From: a virus
Virus record (IMG/VR): IMGVR_UViG_3300028194_000511
Location: 1 to 39,834 of that record
Direction: 5' to 3' (one strand)
DNA length: 39,834 nucleotides
In this document: in pieces, positions 1-8,300 of the stretch
Position numbering within the stretch: the stretch's first letter is position 1
Layout of the letters: the number at the start of each line of letters is the position of its first letter
Program-made: the position numbers and the translations under genes
Notes under the pieces: model-generated
Database searches by the model: none
What the model saw: only the letters and a program-made list of their open reading frames with translations
Told to the model about the DNA's origin: nothing

Positions 1-885
1 TACATCGTATTTTGCTCGTGCGGCGGCGAGAGCTCTACTCCAAAGTTCTGGATTAGTTGGTTTGTTTTCTTCTGTAAGTTCGATTACTCTTTCTTCTAAT
101 TGAGATTGTTTTCTTTCTTCAACAACTTTTACTATTGTATCAACGTGTCCTTGTACAAAATAATGTTCTTTCTCCAATCCTAACATCTTACCCATCTTCA
201 TAATGTTTTTTGCTATATTGTTAGCAACCATTATGTAATCTGTTTCAGGTTTGTAACCACCTCTTTGAATATGTTCTTCTATAAAGAAAAGTGCATCTAA
301 TAATCTTGCACTTCTTTCAGCCATATCCATATCTACACCTTTAGATTCCATATCACCATACAATGTTGATGCCGTAGGGCAAATGTGAAAGTATTTGGTT
401 TGGTAATTACCTATTCTAATTTCTTCTTTATCATTTTCATCTTCACCCATTGAACTCATATCTTCATATTCATGTGAGTGAGTTACTTCACTAATAAATC
501 TATTTACAAACATTCTAACATTTTCGTTCATACCTTCTTTAAGTGAAGTAATTTTAGCACCTACGGGCCCGCCAATAAACATTGATGCGAAAAATGAAAT
601 AGCATCTATAATCTCATACCCATCCCATTTTGCCGCTTTAGCAATTGGTACACCATGATTCTGTTCAATCGAATCTTCCATATCTGTTCTACCAGCATAT
701 TTAGATTTATTTGCTTTAGGGAACATATTTTGAACTTTCTTAGCTTCACTATGGAAGTTAGCATCTGTTAATGCACCTATTAGGATATGTTTTAATCCGT
801 GGTGTACTTCTGGGTCTGAACCCTTAAATCCTTTAAAATATGCATCTAAGTCTTTTTTAACTTTTTTGTTTAATCTAGTATTCAT
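1..885 (-). CDS. Partial marine-phage protein, 3' end beyond window
   Basis: The ATG at 885-883 opens a minus-strand frame that stays open for all 295 codons to the left edge, so the stop and C-terminus are missing. It begins MNTRLNKKVKKDLDAYFKGF and is acidic and Met-rich in the middle. A short glycine/alanine stretch near residues 100-110 (FIGGPVGAKI) is the only mildly hydrophobic part. The last visible residues, PELWSRALAAARAKYDV, resemble the start of a small domain I recall from many marine viral proteins (pattern P-x-LW-x-RA-x-A-x-A, usually followed by a YPSAYANGW-like motif). That next motif would fall outside the window. The ATG follows the stop of the upstream gene by 2 bp, so the genes are probably translationally coupled. 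Function is unknown; the domain resemblance is from memory and unverified. Confidence 0.75.
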   Translation of the reverse strand, partial: MNTRLNKKVKKDLDAYFKGFKGSDPEVHHGLKHILIGALTDANFHSEAKKVQNMFPKANKSKYAGRTDMEDSIEQNHGVPIAKAAKWDGYEIIDAISFFASMFIGGPVGAKITSLKEGMNENVRMFVNRFISEVTHSHEYEDMSSMGEDENDKEEIRIGNYQTKYFHICPTASTLYGDMESKGVDMDMAERSARLLDALFFIEEHIQRGGYKPETDYIMVANNIAKNIMKMGKMLGLEKEHYFVQGHVDTIVKVVEERKQSQLEERVIELTEENKPTNPELWSRALAAARAKYDV

Positions 886-887
886 TG

Positions 888-1313
888 TTATGCCCCTGTT
901 TTGCTATTTGTAGGTTTTTTACCTTTAGTTCTATTACCACCCTTTTTCGTATCACCAGCTTTCTTTTGGTCTGCTCGTTTCTTTCTTACAAAAGCGGCTC
1001 TACCTTTAGGTCCTAACTTATTGGCTTTTTCTTGTGATAAACAAGCGGCGTATGCACCACCCTCTTTACCATCTCCACACTTACCTAACTTCTGTCCTTC
1101 ACTTCCGTATCTATCCCATCCACCACCTGAGGTTGAACCTGTCTTACCTGTACCTAACCATTTTCTTAAATCTTCAGTCATTAGGTTTTCTGAACAAAGG
1201 TGTTCATATAAATCAGACATAACAAACTCAACACATAATGTTGAGGATGTACCATTTGATGAATATGATTCAAATTTAGATTCTAAAAATTCTTTAATCT
1301 GTGTTTTGTTCAT
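888..1313 (-). CDS. Small basic Gly/Lys-rich protein with paired cysteines, unknown function
   Basis: This is a 141-residue protein. The N-terminal third (about 1-55) is a probable helical region with Cys27 and Cys40. The remainder is low-complexity, glycine- and lysine-rich and strongly basic. A core near residues 50-112 has the pattern W-x-GTGKTG ... WDRYG ... GKCGDG ... YAACLSQEKA ... RAAFVRKKR. I recall this type of Trp/Cys/Lys core from short proteins of marine phages and giant viruses, where function is unknown. The basic tail suggests nucleic-acid or virion association, which is inference. The start overlaps the end of the preceding Cys-rich gene by 20 bp, and its stop lies 2 bp before the next ATG, so three genes form a tight translational cluster. 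Confidence 0.75.
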   Translation of the reverse strand: MNKTQIKEFLESKFESYSSNGTSSTLCVEFVMSDLYEHLCSENLMTEDLRKWLGTGKTGSTSGGGWDRYGSEGQKLGKCGDGKEGGAYAACLSQEKANKLGPKGRAAFVRKKRADQKKAGDTKKGGNRTKGKKPTNSKTGA

Positions 1314-1890
1314 TTTTAAGTTTCCCTATAAAGGTTTCTCTAAAGGTTTCAAATTCCTTATCAATTTTTTCTACTATCTCTTCTTCACTCATCCCTTTCC
1401 ATTTTTCAATAGAACCATCTTCGTTTACGAATGATGCTTGAAGAGTAGTTTTTAAAACTTCCTTTTCTAACTCAGCTTGTTTTAACCAAGCCTCAGCGTT
1501 AGCTAATATTTTCTTTCTTTCATATTCCTCATACTTACCTTCTAGCTTTAAGTTGTGTTCCATTTCTACAACACAATTTAAACACATACCATGTATAACT
1601 TTCATTTTTAAATCAGCTTGACCTGGCTCAGTACAATTACAAGAACTATTTTTACTATTACAATTAGGAAATTCTCTTAGCTCTTGTCTAAGTTCTGATA
1701 GTTTCCCAACTTTAACTTTGTAACCTTTTCGTTGTTCCCACTTTTGACCTTTATTATCAGTCCAAGTTTCACCAACTTCTTTTCTTTCAATGATTTTATC
1801 AGTAAATGAGATTGTTTTTTTAGTTTGGGTTTTGTGTTCCCCACCTAACATCTCTTTTACTGCTTTTACATTCTTTAACTTATTTGACAT
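1294..1890 (-). CDS. Conserved-type phage hypothetical with cysteine cluster
   Basis: The 198-residue product begins MSNKLKNVKAVKEMLGGEHK. Residues about 25-70 are rich in Lys/Glu/Trp/Gly (EVGETWTDNKGQKWEQR). Residues about 77-108 hold a cysteine cluster (CNSKNSSCNC, then HGMCLNC), followed by an acidic and basic helical tail (EMEHNLKLEGKYEEYERKK) ending near EEEIVEKIDKEFETF. The spacing C-x6-C-x-C ... H-x2-C-x2-C suggests a metal-binding (probably zinc) site, but no known zinc family is recognised. I recall similar hypothetical proteins in T4-like cyanophages. The gene sits directly after the nucleotidyltransferase-ligase fusion with a 33 bp gap that contains the conserved AT-rich element. 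The Shine-Dalgarno signal is weak (only AAAG before the ATG). Role unknown. Confidence 0.75.
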   Translation of the reverse strand: MSNKLKNVKAVKEMLGGEHKTQTKKTISFTDKIIERKEVGETWTDNKGQKWEQRKGYKVKVGKLSELRQELREFPNCNSKNSSCNCTEPGQADLKMKVIHGMCLNCVVEMEHNLKLEGKYEEYERKKILANAEAWLKQAELEKEVLKTTLQASFVNEDGSIEKWKGMSEEEIVEKIDKEFETFRETFIGKLKNEQNTD

Positions 1891-1898
1891 AACTTTGT

Positions 1899-1917
1899 TT
1901 TTATATAAATATGAGAA
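1899..1917. promoter_or_regulatory. Conserved AT-rich intergenic element, copy 1
   Basis: The plus strand reads TTTTATATAAATATGAGAA, with core TATAAATA at 1904-1911. The same element recurs at 26499-26517 and 38519-38536, and as a TATAAGTA variant near 17973-17990. Here it lies 14 bp upstream of the Cys-rich gene start. It may be a promoter, but the T4-late-like core reads rightward, away from the gene. A leftward promoter here would leave a leader of only a few bases, so strand is left open. Confidence 0.35.
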
Positions 1918-1923
1918 TTTTAT

Positions 1924-4209
1924 TTAAAAGTACATTAATCCTAATATCTGATTTAATGATGCGAATGTACCAGTTAATTTATATGTTCCACCTTTATATG
2001 TGAATACAATTCCTTCATTCGGTACAATCTTATCTTTGCCACCAACTGCGGCTAATCTTTCTAATTCCATTCTTAGTTTTTCAATCTTTTTAACATCACC
2101 ACTTTTCTGAACTGCTTTTACAGTTTTATCTAATTCAGATTTCATAGTTCTAAGTGCTTTATCAGGATTAACTGTAAGTGCTGAACTCATAAATGAAAGT
2201 ACATCTGCACCTACACCTAAGAATATATCTTCAAACTTTCTAAGGTTTTGTTTAGATATCTTTGCTTTATCTTGCTTATCTGTTTTGGTTGCCCAAGCTA
2301 ATACTTTAGAATCTGTAATATTCTTTTTATTTAATCTGAATGAGTTATCAAAGAATGCCCATCGTTTAACTAATCCCATTTTGGTTTTGTTATCTAATGT
2401 AGATGGTGTGTTCTTATCAACATATTGTTCCCACCATGCTTGATGATAATCCGCAACACCATTTGAATCTTTTAGTTTAAATTCTTTTTGAATTTTGTTT
2501 AATGCTGAATAATATTTACTTTGTTGTTTTGAAAGTTCTACCGATTGTGGTAGTTTAACAACAGGTGGTCCTTGAATTGTATAATTCTTTTGAACATCTT
2601 GATTGATTTGTTTTATCATACCAGCTAAGATTCTTGCAGCTGAAGTATCAGCTCCAATTGCTTTCCCATCCATATTATATTGCATTGTTCCGTGGAATAC
2701 TAAAAGTGGTTGTCCATAAGGAATTACATTTACTGATGTTGGGAATATAACTTCTATATTCATAAAGGATGAACCTTGATTGAATACTTTATCTCTTTGT
2801 GCTTTTGATAATGATTTGATTGCTTTAGATAAATCTTCCATAGCGAAGTTGTATGCATCAGTTAATCCACCTCTTCCTTGAAACTTAGAAGCTACTCCAC
2901 TAATATCTAATGCGTTTTCACCACTATTCTTTAGGTGTCCACCATTACGAGCAGCGATTAATCCTTTATCATCTCTATAACTAATAGCAAGTGCTTGTCC
3001 ATCTGTTTTTTCTCTAGCGAATTCCAACTTACCATTTAATGCGTTTGATATAATTGTTTTTAAATCACCAAAAGTTAAATTCATTTGTGTATCGAATGGA
3101 TGAGCCATATGCCCATATGCTCCACCTTCAGTAATCAATCCTTCTGTTACTATATTTTCTGGTGGGGTTTCTTTTGTAGGTTCATCTTTAGAACTATCTT
3201 TAGAAGCTTCAGCATCTAAGAAAGAAACTAATTTATATCCTACTGTTGTAGCTACTTTTGTAATATGAGCTTTCCAAGCTTTATATGCTTTATTACCTTT
3301 TAAATCAATATATCTTTGAGATTGTGAATCTAATCCTGCTTTACCTGTAGGGAAATATGATACTGGATATTTATCTGCTATTCCACCATCAAATAAATCA
3401 TATATAGTTTCTTCATCAGTACCTAATATATAATCAACTACTTGCCAACCTAATGTATTTGCGGTTTCATCACCAACTGTTTTATATGATTTTGAATTAC
3501 CATAAAATGCGCCGGGCCCATCATCAACAGTTCCTTTGGATGTTGATATTTGGCTTGCTTCTTTTATTAGTTTGTTAAAATCAAATGTAGATAAAAATTG
3601 TTCCATTGTGATTTCTAACTTACCCAATCTACCTGTTATGAATTTATATATCTTAGGGTCGAACTTTCCATCGTATGCTTTTTTGAAACCTGCTTTTCTA
3701 ATTTCTTCAGTACCTGATGATAGTGTTTTTCTAACTTCAGTTCCACTAATTCCACCACCTTGAGCTGGTGCTACATAAACATAACCCTTATCTTCATATC
3801 CTTTTTCAATTCTATCAGGATGGTATGGTTCAAAGTATTTACCTTTTAATCTGTATCTATCTTTTTCACCAACAACAGTTACAAATGCTGTAGTTTCTTT
3901 ATTGAACTTACCTATAATTTCTTTTGGTGCATATGGGTTTTTGATTTGAACTATTTTAGAAGATGGTATTTTAAACATCTTCATCATAATCATTTTCTTT
4001 TCGTTGAATTTGAAAGGTGATTTGATATTATCGGTTTTATTAGATGTACCAATATAAACATTATCTTTACCAAATTGTTTTACCAAATGTGTATAAGTTA
4101 AATAATGCCCTTTATGAAACGGTTGAAATCTACCAGCGTAAACTACTACCTGTTTTTTTATATCTTCAGTTAAGATTCCCTTAACCCATTCTTTAATTAA
4201 TTTTCCCAT
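1924..4209 (-). CDS. Fusion: NMNAT/cytidylyltransferase-like domain plus ligase-type covalent nucleotidyltransferase
   Basis: This is a 761-residue two-enzyme chain. Residues about 19-195 match the HxGH nucleotidyltransferase superfamily (NadM-like): GRFQPFHKGH at 26-35 with H32 and H35, and the second signature GISGTEVR at 153-160. Such enzymes transfer AMP or CMP, for example NMN plus ATP to NAD. Residues about 210-335 (GPGAFYGNSKSY, then LGWQVVDYIL) are an unrecognised domain, followed by a Lys/Glu/Pro linker. Residues about 362-761 look like a DNA/RNA ligase-type nucleotidyltransferase: motif I KTDG at 401-404 (K401 would carry AMP), a motif III-like FMNIEVIFP at 482-490, motif IV NEGIVF at 731-736, and a motif V-like YKLTG at 743-747. 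The chain ends right after motif V with no room for an OB-fold, so strand joining is doubtful. About 240 residues separate motifs III and IV. A Shine-Dalgarno AGGA lies about 10 bp before the ATG. Confidence 0.8.
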   Translation of the reverse strand: MGKLIKEWVKGILTEDIKKQVVVYAGRFQPFHKGHYLTYTHLVKQFGKDNVYIGTSNKTDNIKSPFKFNEKKMIMMKMFKIPSSKIVQIKNPYAPKEIIGKFNKETTAFVTVVGEKDRYRLKGKYFEPYHPDRIEKGYEDKGYVYVAPAQGGGISGTEVRKTLSSGTEEIRKAGFKKAYDGKFDPKIYKFITGRLGKLEITMEQFLSTFDFNKLIKEASQISTSKGTVDDGPGAFYGNSKSYKTVGDETANTLGWQVVDYILGTDEETIYDLFDGGIADKYPVSYFPTGKAGLDSQSQRYIDLKGNKAYKAWKAHITKVATTVGYKLVSFLDAEASKDSSKDEPTKETPPENIVTEGLITEGGAYGHMAHPFDTQMNLTFGDLKTIISNALNGKLEFAREKTDGQALAISYRDDKGLIAARNGGHLKNSGENALDISGVASKFQGRGGLTDAYNFAMEDLSKAIKSLSKAQRDKVFNQGSSFMNIEVIFPTSVNVIPYGQPLLVFHGTMQYNMDGKAIGADTSAARILAGMIKQINQDVQKNYTIQGPPVVKLPQSVELSKQQSKYYSALNKIQKEFKLKDSNGVADYHQAWWEQYVDKNTPSTLDNKTKMGLVKRWAFFDNSFRLNKKNITDSKVLAWATKTDKQDKAKISKQNLRKFEDIFLGVGADVLSFMSSALTVNPDKALRTMKSELDKTVKAVQKSGDVKKIEKLRMELERLAAVGGKDKIVPNEGIVFTYKGGTYKLTGTFASLNQILGLMYF

Positions 4210-4240
4210 AGTAATAAATATCCTATTAAATTTAATTTCA

Positions 4241-5383
4241 TTAGTTATTTTCTAATTCAGTTACTCTTGCTTTTAAAGATGTAACTTCAGCCGATAATTC
4301 TTGTACTGCTTTTATCAATGGAGATATAAATTCACCATATCTTAACCCTAATGAACTTGAAACAAATGTATAATCACTAAAATCTGTTATTCCATCTTTT
4401 ATAAGTTCTGATTTTGAATAATCTTTAGTAACATCTACTATCTTAGAGGTATCTTCCGAGTCAGGTTTTTGAACTACTTTTGTGTATATATCATCTGAAA
4501 CATATCCACCGAAATTATCTGTATGTATTCCTTCTCCTGCCAATGAGGATGATACTTCTTGTGCTATCAATCCATAATGTGGTCTTACACCATTGTTCTT
4601 CCATTTATAAGATACAGGTCTTAATCTATTAATAAATGATAATCCTAAGTTTGAATCTGTTATTTCTTTTTTAAGCCTTTCATCTGATGATGAGTTAACA
4701 GAAGTATCATGTGCATAAATAGCATCCCACCTTTTAGTACTTGTACCTAAATTATAAGCGTTATCAGTCATTGGTCTCCAATGTTGACAGATTCCAACAC
4801 TACCATCGAGCTCCATTCTAGTGGTTGCACCTTGTCTAAAGTGCATATCTCCACCAAAGTTATAATCAAAATACCCATTATCACCTGTAATGTGCAATCT
4901 TATATTATCTGTATTAGCATCTGTATCACTAACATAAAAATCTCCACCTGATAGAAACGTTTTTCCATCTGACCTTAGTCTAAAAACACCTTTATCAGAA
5001 CTATTATATAATCGCATGAGCCATCTAGAACTCGAGTCGGTTGCTGACTTTCCATATATAAACTCTGTCTGGGTCGAAGAGTTATAACAATCCACTTTAA
5101 ATGCAGTAGTACCAGTTCTTAACAAATCCAAATGGCCATCATCTGTAACTGATGAAAGAGTTGCTGTAATCGTTGCATTATCAACTGCAATTATTTTCAA
5201 CCCCTCATAGTTACTAGGTGATTTAATTTCAATTGGGTGTTGATTAGTAGAACCTGAAACAATCATTCCTTTTCTAAAAGTTTTTGTTTCATCACTATTA
5301 TCAGATGCGTCTGTTAATATTAAATCAGAACCTTCTTTTCTAAATTTGTAAGTCTGTCCTTCAAATAATGTTTGATTTGCCAT
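4241..5383 (-). CDS. Tail fibre/tip protein with C-terminal S74 intramolecular chaperone
   Basis: The product is 380 residues. The N-terminal half (1-200) is beta-rich, Ser/Thr/Asp-rich fibre sequence. The phrase NLGTSTKRWDAIYAHDTSVN (211-230) leads into SSSDERLKKEI at 231-241, the conserved start of the S74 (endosialidase/L-shaped fibre type) chaperone. It is followed by LRPVSYKWKNNG and HYGLIAQEV (residues about 255-277), both typical of that family. The C-terminus (about 355-380) is a short coiled coil. S74 domains trimerise the upstream beta-helix or fibre and are then released by self-cleavage just before the Ser of the S-D pair. Here Ser233 and a Lys in the ERLKKE stretch are candidate catalytic residues. 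A strong AAAGGA Shine-Dalgarno precedes the ATG. The gene follows the giant fibre gene by 12 bp in the same frame. Confidence 0.88.
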   Translation of the reverse strand: MANQTLFEGQTYKFRKEGSDLILTDASDNSDETKTFRKGMIVSGSTNQHPIEIKSPSNYEGLKIIAVDNATITATLSSVTDDGHLDLLRTGTTAFKVDCYNSSTQTEFIYGKSATDSSSRWLMRLYNSSDKGVFRLRSDGKTFLSGGDFYVSDTDANTDNIRLHITGDNGYFDYNFGGDMHFRQGATTRMELDGSVGICQHWRPMTDNAYNLGTSTKRWDAIYAHDTSVNSSSDERLKKEITDSNLGLSFINRLRPVSYKWKNNGVRPHYGLIAQEVSSSLAGEGIHTDNFGGYVSDDIYTKVVQKPDSEDTSKIVDVTKDYSKSELIKDGITDFSDYTFVSSSLGLRYGEFISPLIKAVQELSAEVTSLKARVTELENN

Positions 5384-5395
5384 ATTTTTTCCTTT

Positions 5396-8300
5396 TTAGA
5401 TTTGTTGTTTAATGAGGAATTGAGTTAATAAATTTCCAGTATATGAAAGTAGTCCTGAAGTAATAGCCCCATCATCAAATTGGATTAATGTATCTGTTGA
5501 TATTTTTAATTCCATATCAGATATTGCATCTGAAGTTACGTTTGATGGAAATTTTATATCTGAAATTATATATTGTGGTGCGGATTCTAACGTAAGATTC
5601 ATAGTTACATTTCCACCACCACTACCATCTAATAATAATCTAGTTCCATTATTTGTTGAACCACTACCGGTAACGTAGTTTTCAAAAAAAGAACCTGAAT
5701 TAGTATCTGTAACAATTACAAATTTTTCTGTTAAATTAGTTGCTGTTACGAATCCTTCTTTAGTTACTTCAAAACCTGGATTACTTGTTCCACCCATTTT
5801 CATAGAACCACTATTCAAATCTAAAACAGAACCCTCACCTGGCGATATGTTTGTTGATTCTAATTTACCTGTCTTTATATTATCACCAGTAATAACAGAT
5901 GCTCTTCTAATAGGTATAATTGCTATATCTTTTATATATCCATGCTCTGTACCATTTCCACTCCAATTCAATATGTTTAATGAAAATGCAGCTGCAGTAT
6001 TAGTAGGTGTATATATTGTTTCAAATGTTGTATATTTCGTTGGCCAATATGTACCACTTAAATTTACACGGTCACCATTTTCACCCTGTCCTACTCCAGC
6101 TGAACCTGAAACTCTATACCACGATGCTCCACTAAATCCAGTATCAGTCCAATGGGTACTACCACCTGCTACATAACCTGGCTCTGAGTTAGTTGAATTT
6201 GCTTTGGAAGATAATGTAACAAACTTATCACTAGTCCCCAATTGTGAATTTGATTCATATATTCTAAGGTATAATCCTGATGTAGTTGATTGACTTGAGG
6301 ATGTACCACCTTTTAGGGTAAGTCTAATTTTGTATTTATTTGAATCAACTGCTACTGCTTTTGTTGCTACACCAAGATTTTGTTGGCCAGATTTGTATAT
6401 ATCTAAAACATTTCCATTTCCATCGCTTAAATCAGTAAATGTAAATATATCTGTGGCTGATGTTCCATACGCTGAGAAGAAATCTACAGGTCTACCCGCT
6501 CCATCATCCTGCCCAGTACTTGGTGGTATCATTACGTTAAACAATTCCTCAGAAGGGTCAACACCTAAATTAACTACCGTACCATCTGGCTGAACTACAG
6601 ATAAATCACCCTGAATTACTACAGAATCACCATTATCAATTGTAAAATTAGGAGTATTGATTTCTAATTTACCAGCAGTATGATTAAATCTCATATAATT
6701 ACCGCTATCAATACCAACTGCAAATTTTGCGTTTGGCCCATCTAATAATATACCATTTTCTGATGTATATGCGTTAGTACCACCAATTTTCATAACACCA
6801 TCATTTAACCCTAATGATGTACCTGTATCTGTTGTTAAGTTATTTGATTTTATAGTACCAGTTGTAATTGAATCACCACTAATTTTTGTAGAACCACCAC
6901 CACCAACTTCAGTTAACTTAATATAATCTAAGTAAAGTATACCAGGTGTATTATCAAAGTGGGATAAGAACATTGGAGTTATATACCCATTAATTGCATC
7001 AGAATGTATTGTACCAGGGTCGGTATCAGAATTATGTTGACCACCATTACCACTACTTGCTGTTCCTTTAAAGAAACCTCTGTATATTACCCACCCTTCA
7101 CCTGTTGCACTTTTGTATAAACCACCTGCAGCAAAATAGTGTTGGCTACCAAAATCATTTGAACCATGAACGTTAACCTTTGTTGTTCCATCACTTTTAT
7201 ATGCCGTAATACCTGCAAAAACACGACCACCACCATGAGTAAACTTAAATCTAACTTCAATTTCATATAATGAGTTTTCGTTAAATGGTATTAATTTATT
7301 TGAATTTAACCAAACCTCATCGTTACCACTATTATCACCAAATTTTGCAACTTTACCTGAAAATTCTCCTTGTGATGTAAGTAAGGATTGTTGGGCTGCA
7401 GAACCATAATTATAATATCCTACACCACTTCCATCAACTTGAGGTGAATTAGAATTAACAAATACATCACTAGCAGCTGCATATTGTGCGAAATCATCAT
7501 AGAATACAGTTGCTCCGTTTGAATTTTTACCTTCAAAGTTTACATCACCTGATATTGTAATGTTTCCATTTGAGCCACTTATAAATTGGGTATTAGTATT
7601 ACCTAAGAAAAACTTATCTACATTAACTTGAGCTTTTGAACCACTAATTAATAAAGACCTATCTGTATTATTCCAAGCTAAGTAACCACTATCACTACCA
7701 CTTGCGCCACTAGCGTTTCCACCTAAGTAGAAGTTACCACCACTATCTAAGAATGATGTAAAATCTGTCAACGCTCCATTGTTACCACTTATTCCAGTAT
7801 GGAATCCAAATACTTGTGAATTCATTAATAAACCTGGAGTACCAATTGGTCCGATACCAGTTAAACTAGCATCTAAGTATGAGAAGTCTTGGTTATCAGC
7901 ACCAGTTGCACCTGCCTTAGATTTACCGATTGAATAAGTTTTTTCAAGTGTAACTGAACCTGATGTTGCTCTAATATCTGTAGAACCACTATCAGGTGTT
8001 AATCCACTAATACTTAAAACGTTTGTAGATAATGCCGCAGTTAATCCAGTTGTTGTATTTATTAATGTGTAAGTGTATGCTGATGTTTTATCAGTAATAC
8101 CTTCAAATACTGCCATCGTAGTACCACTACCAGCAAATGATGAAACAGTTCCATTGGCTGCGGCAGGAATTACATCTGCTTCAGATGTTAAAAATGCCGT
8201 TACTGCATCTGCCCCAGCATCTCCATCTGAACCTGGTTGAACTGCTACGATTGTAACAGTATCAAATGCTAATTCAGTTTGATTACCATCTGCAACTCCT

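Noticed and set aside
901-1434. Plus-strand frame of 177 codons
   Set aside because: It overlaps two well-supported minus-strand genes and consists of Phe/Pro/Leu-rich text expected from the antisense of Lys/Gly-rich genes.
1924-4209. Calling the fusion a DNA or RNA ligase outright
   Set aside because: Motifs I, III, IV and V are present but the OB-fold and motif VI are missing and motif V is altered, so strand joining is not supported.
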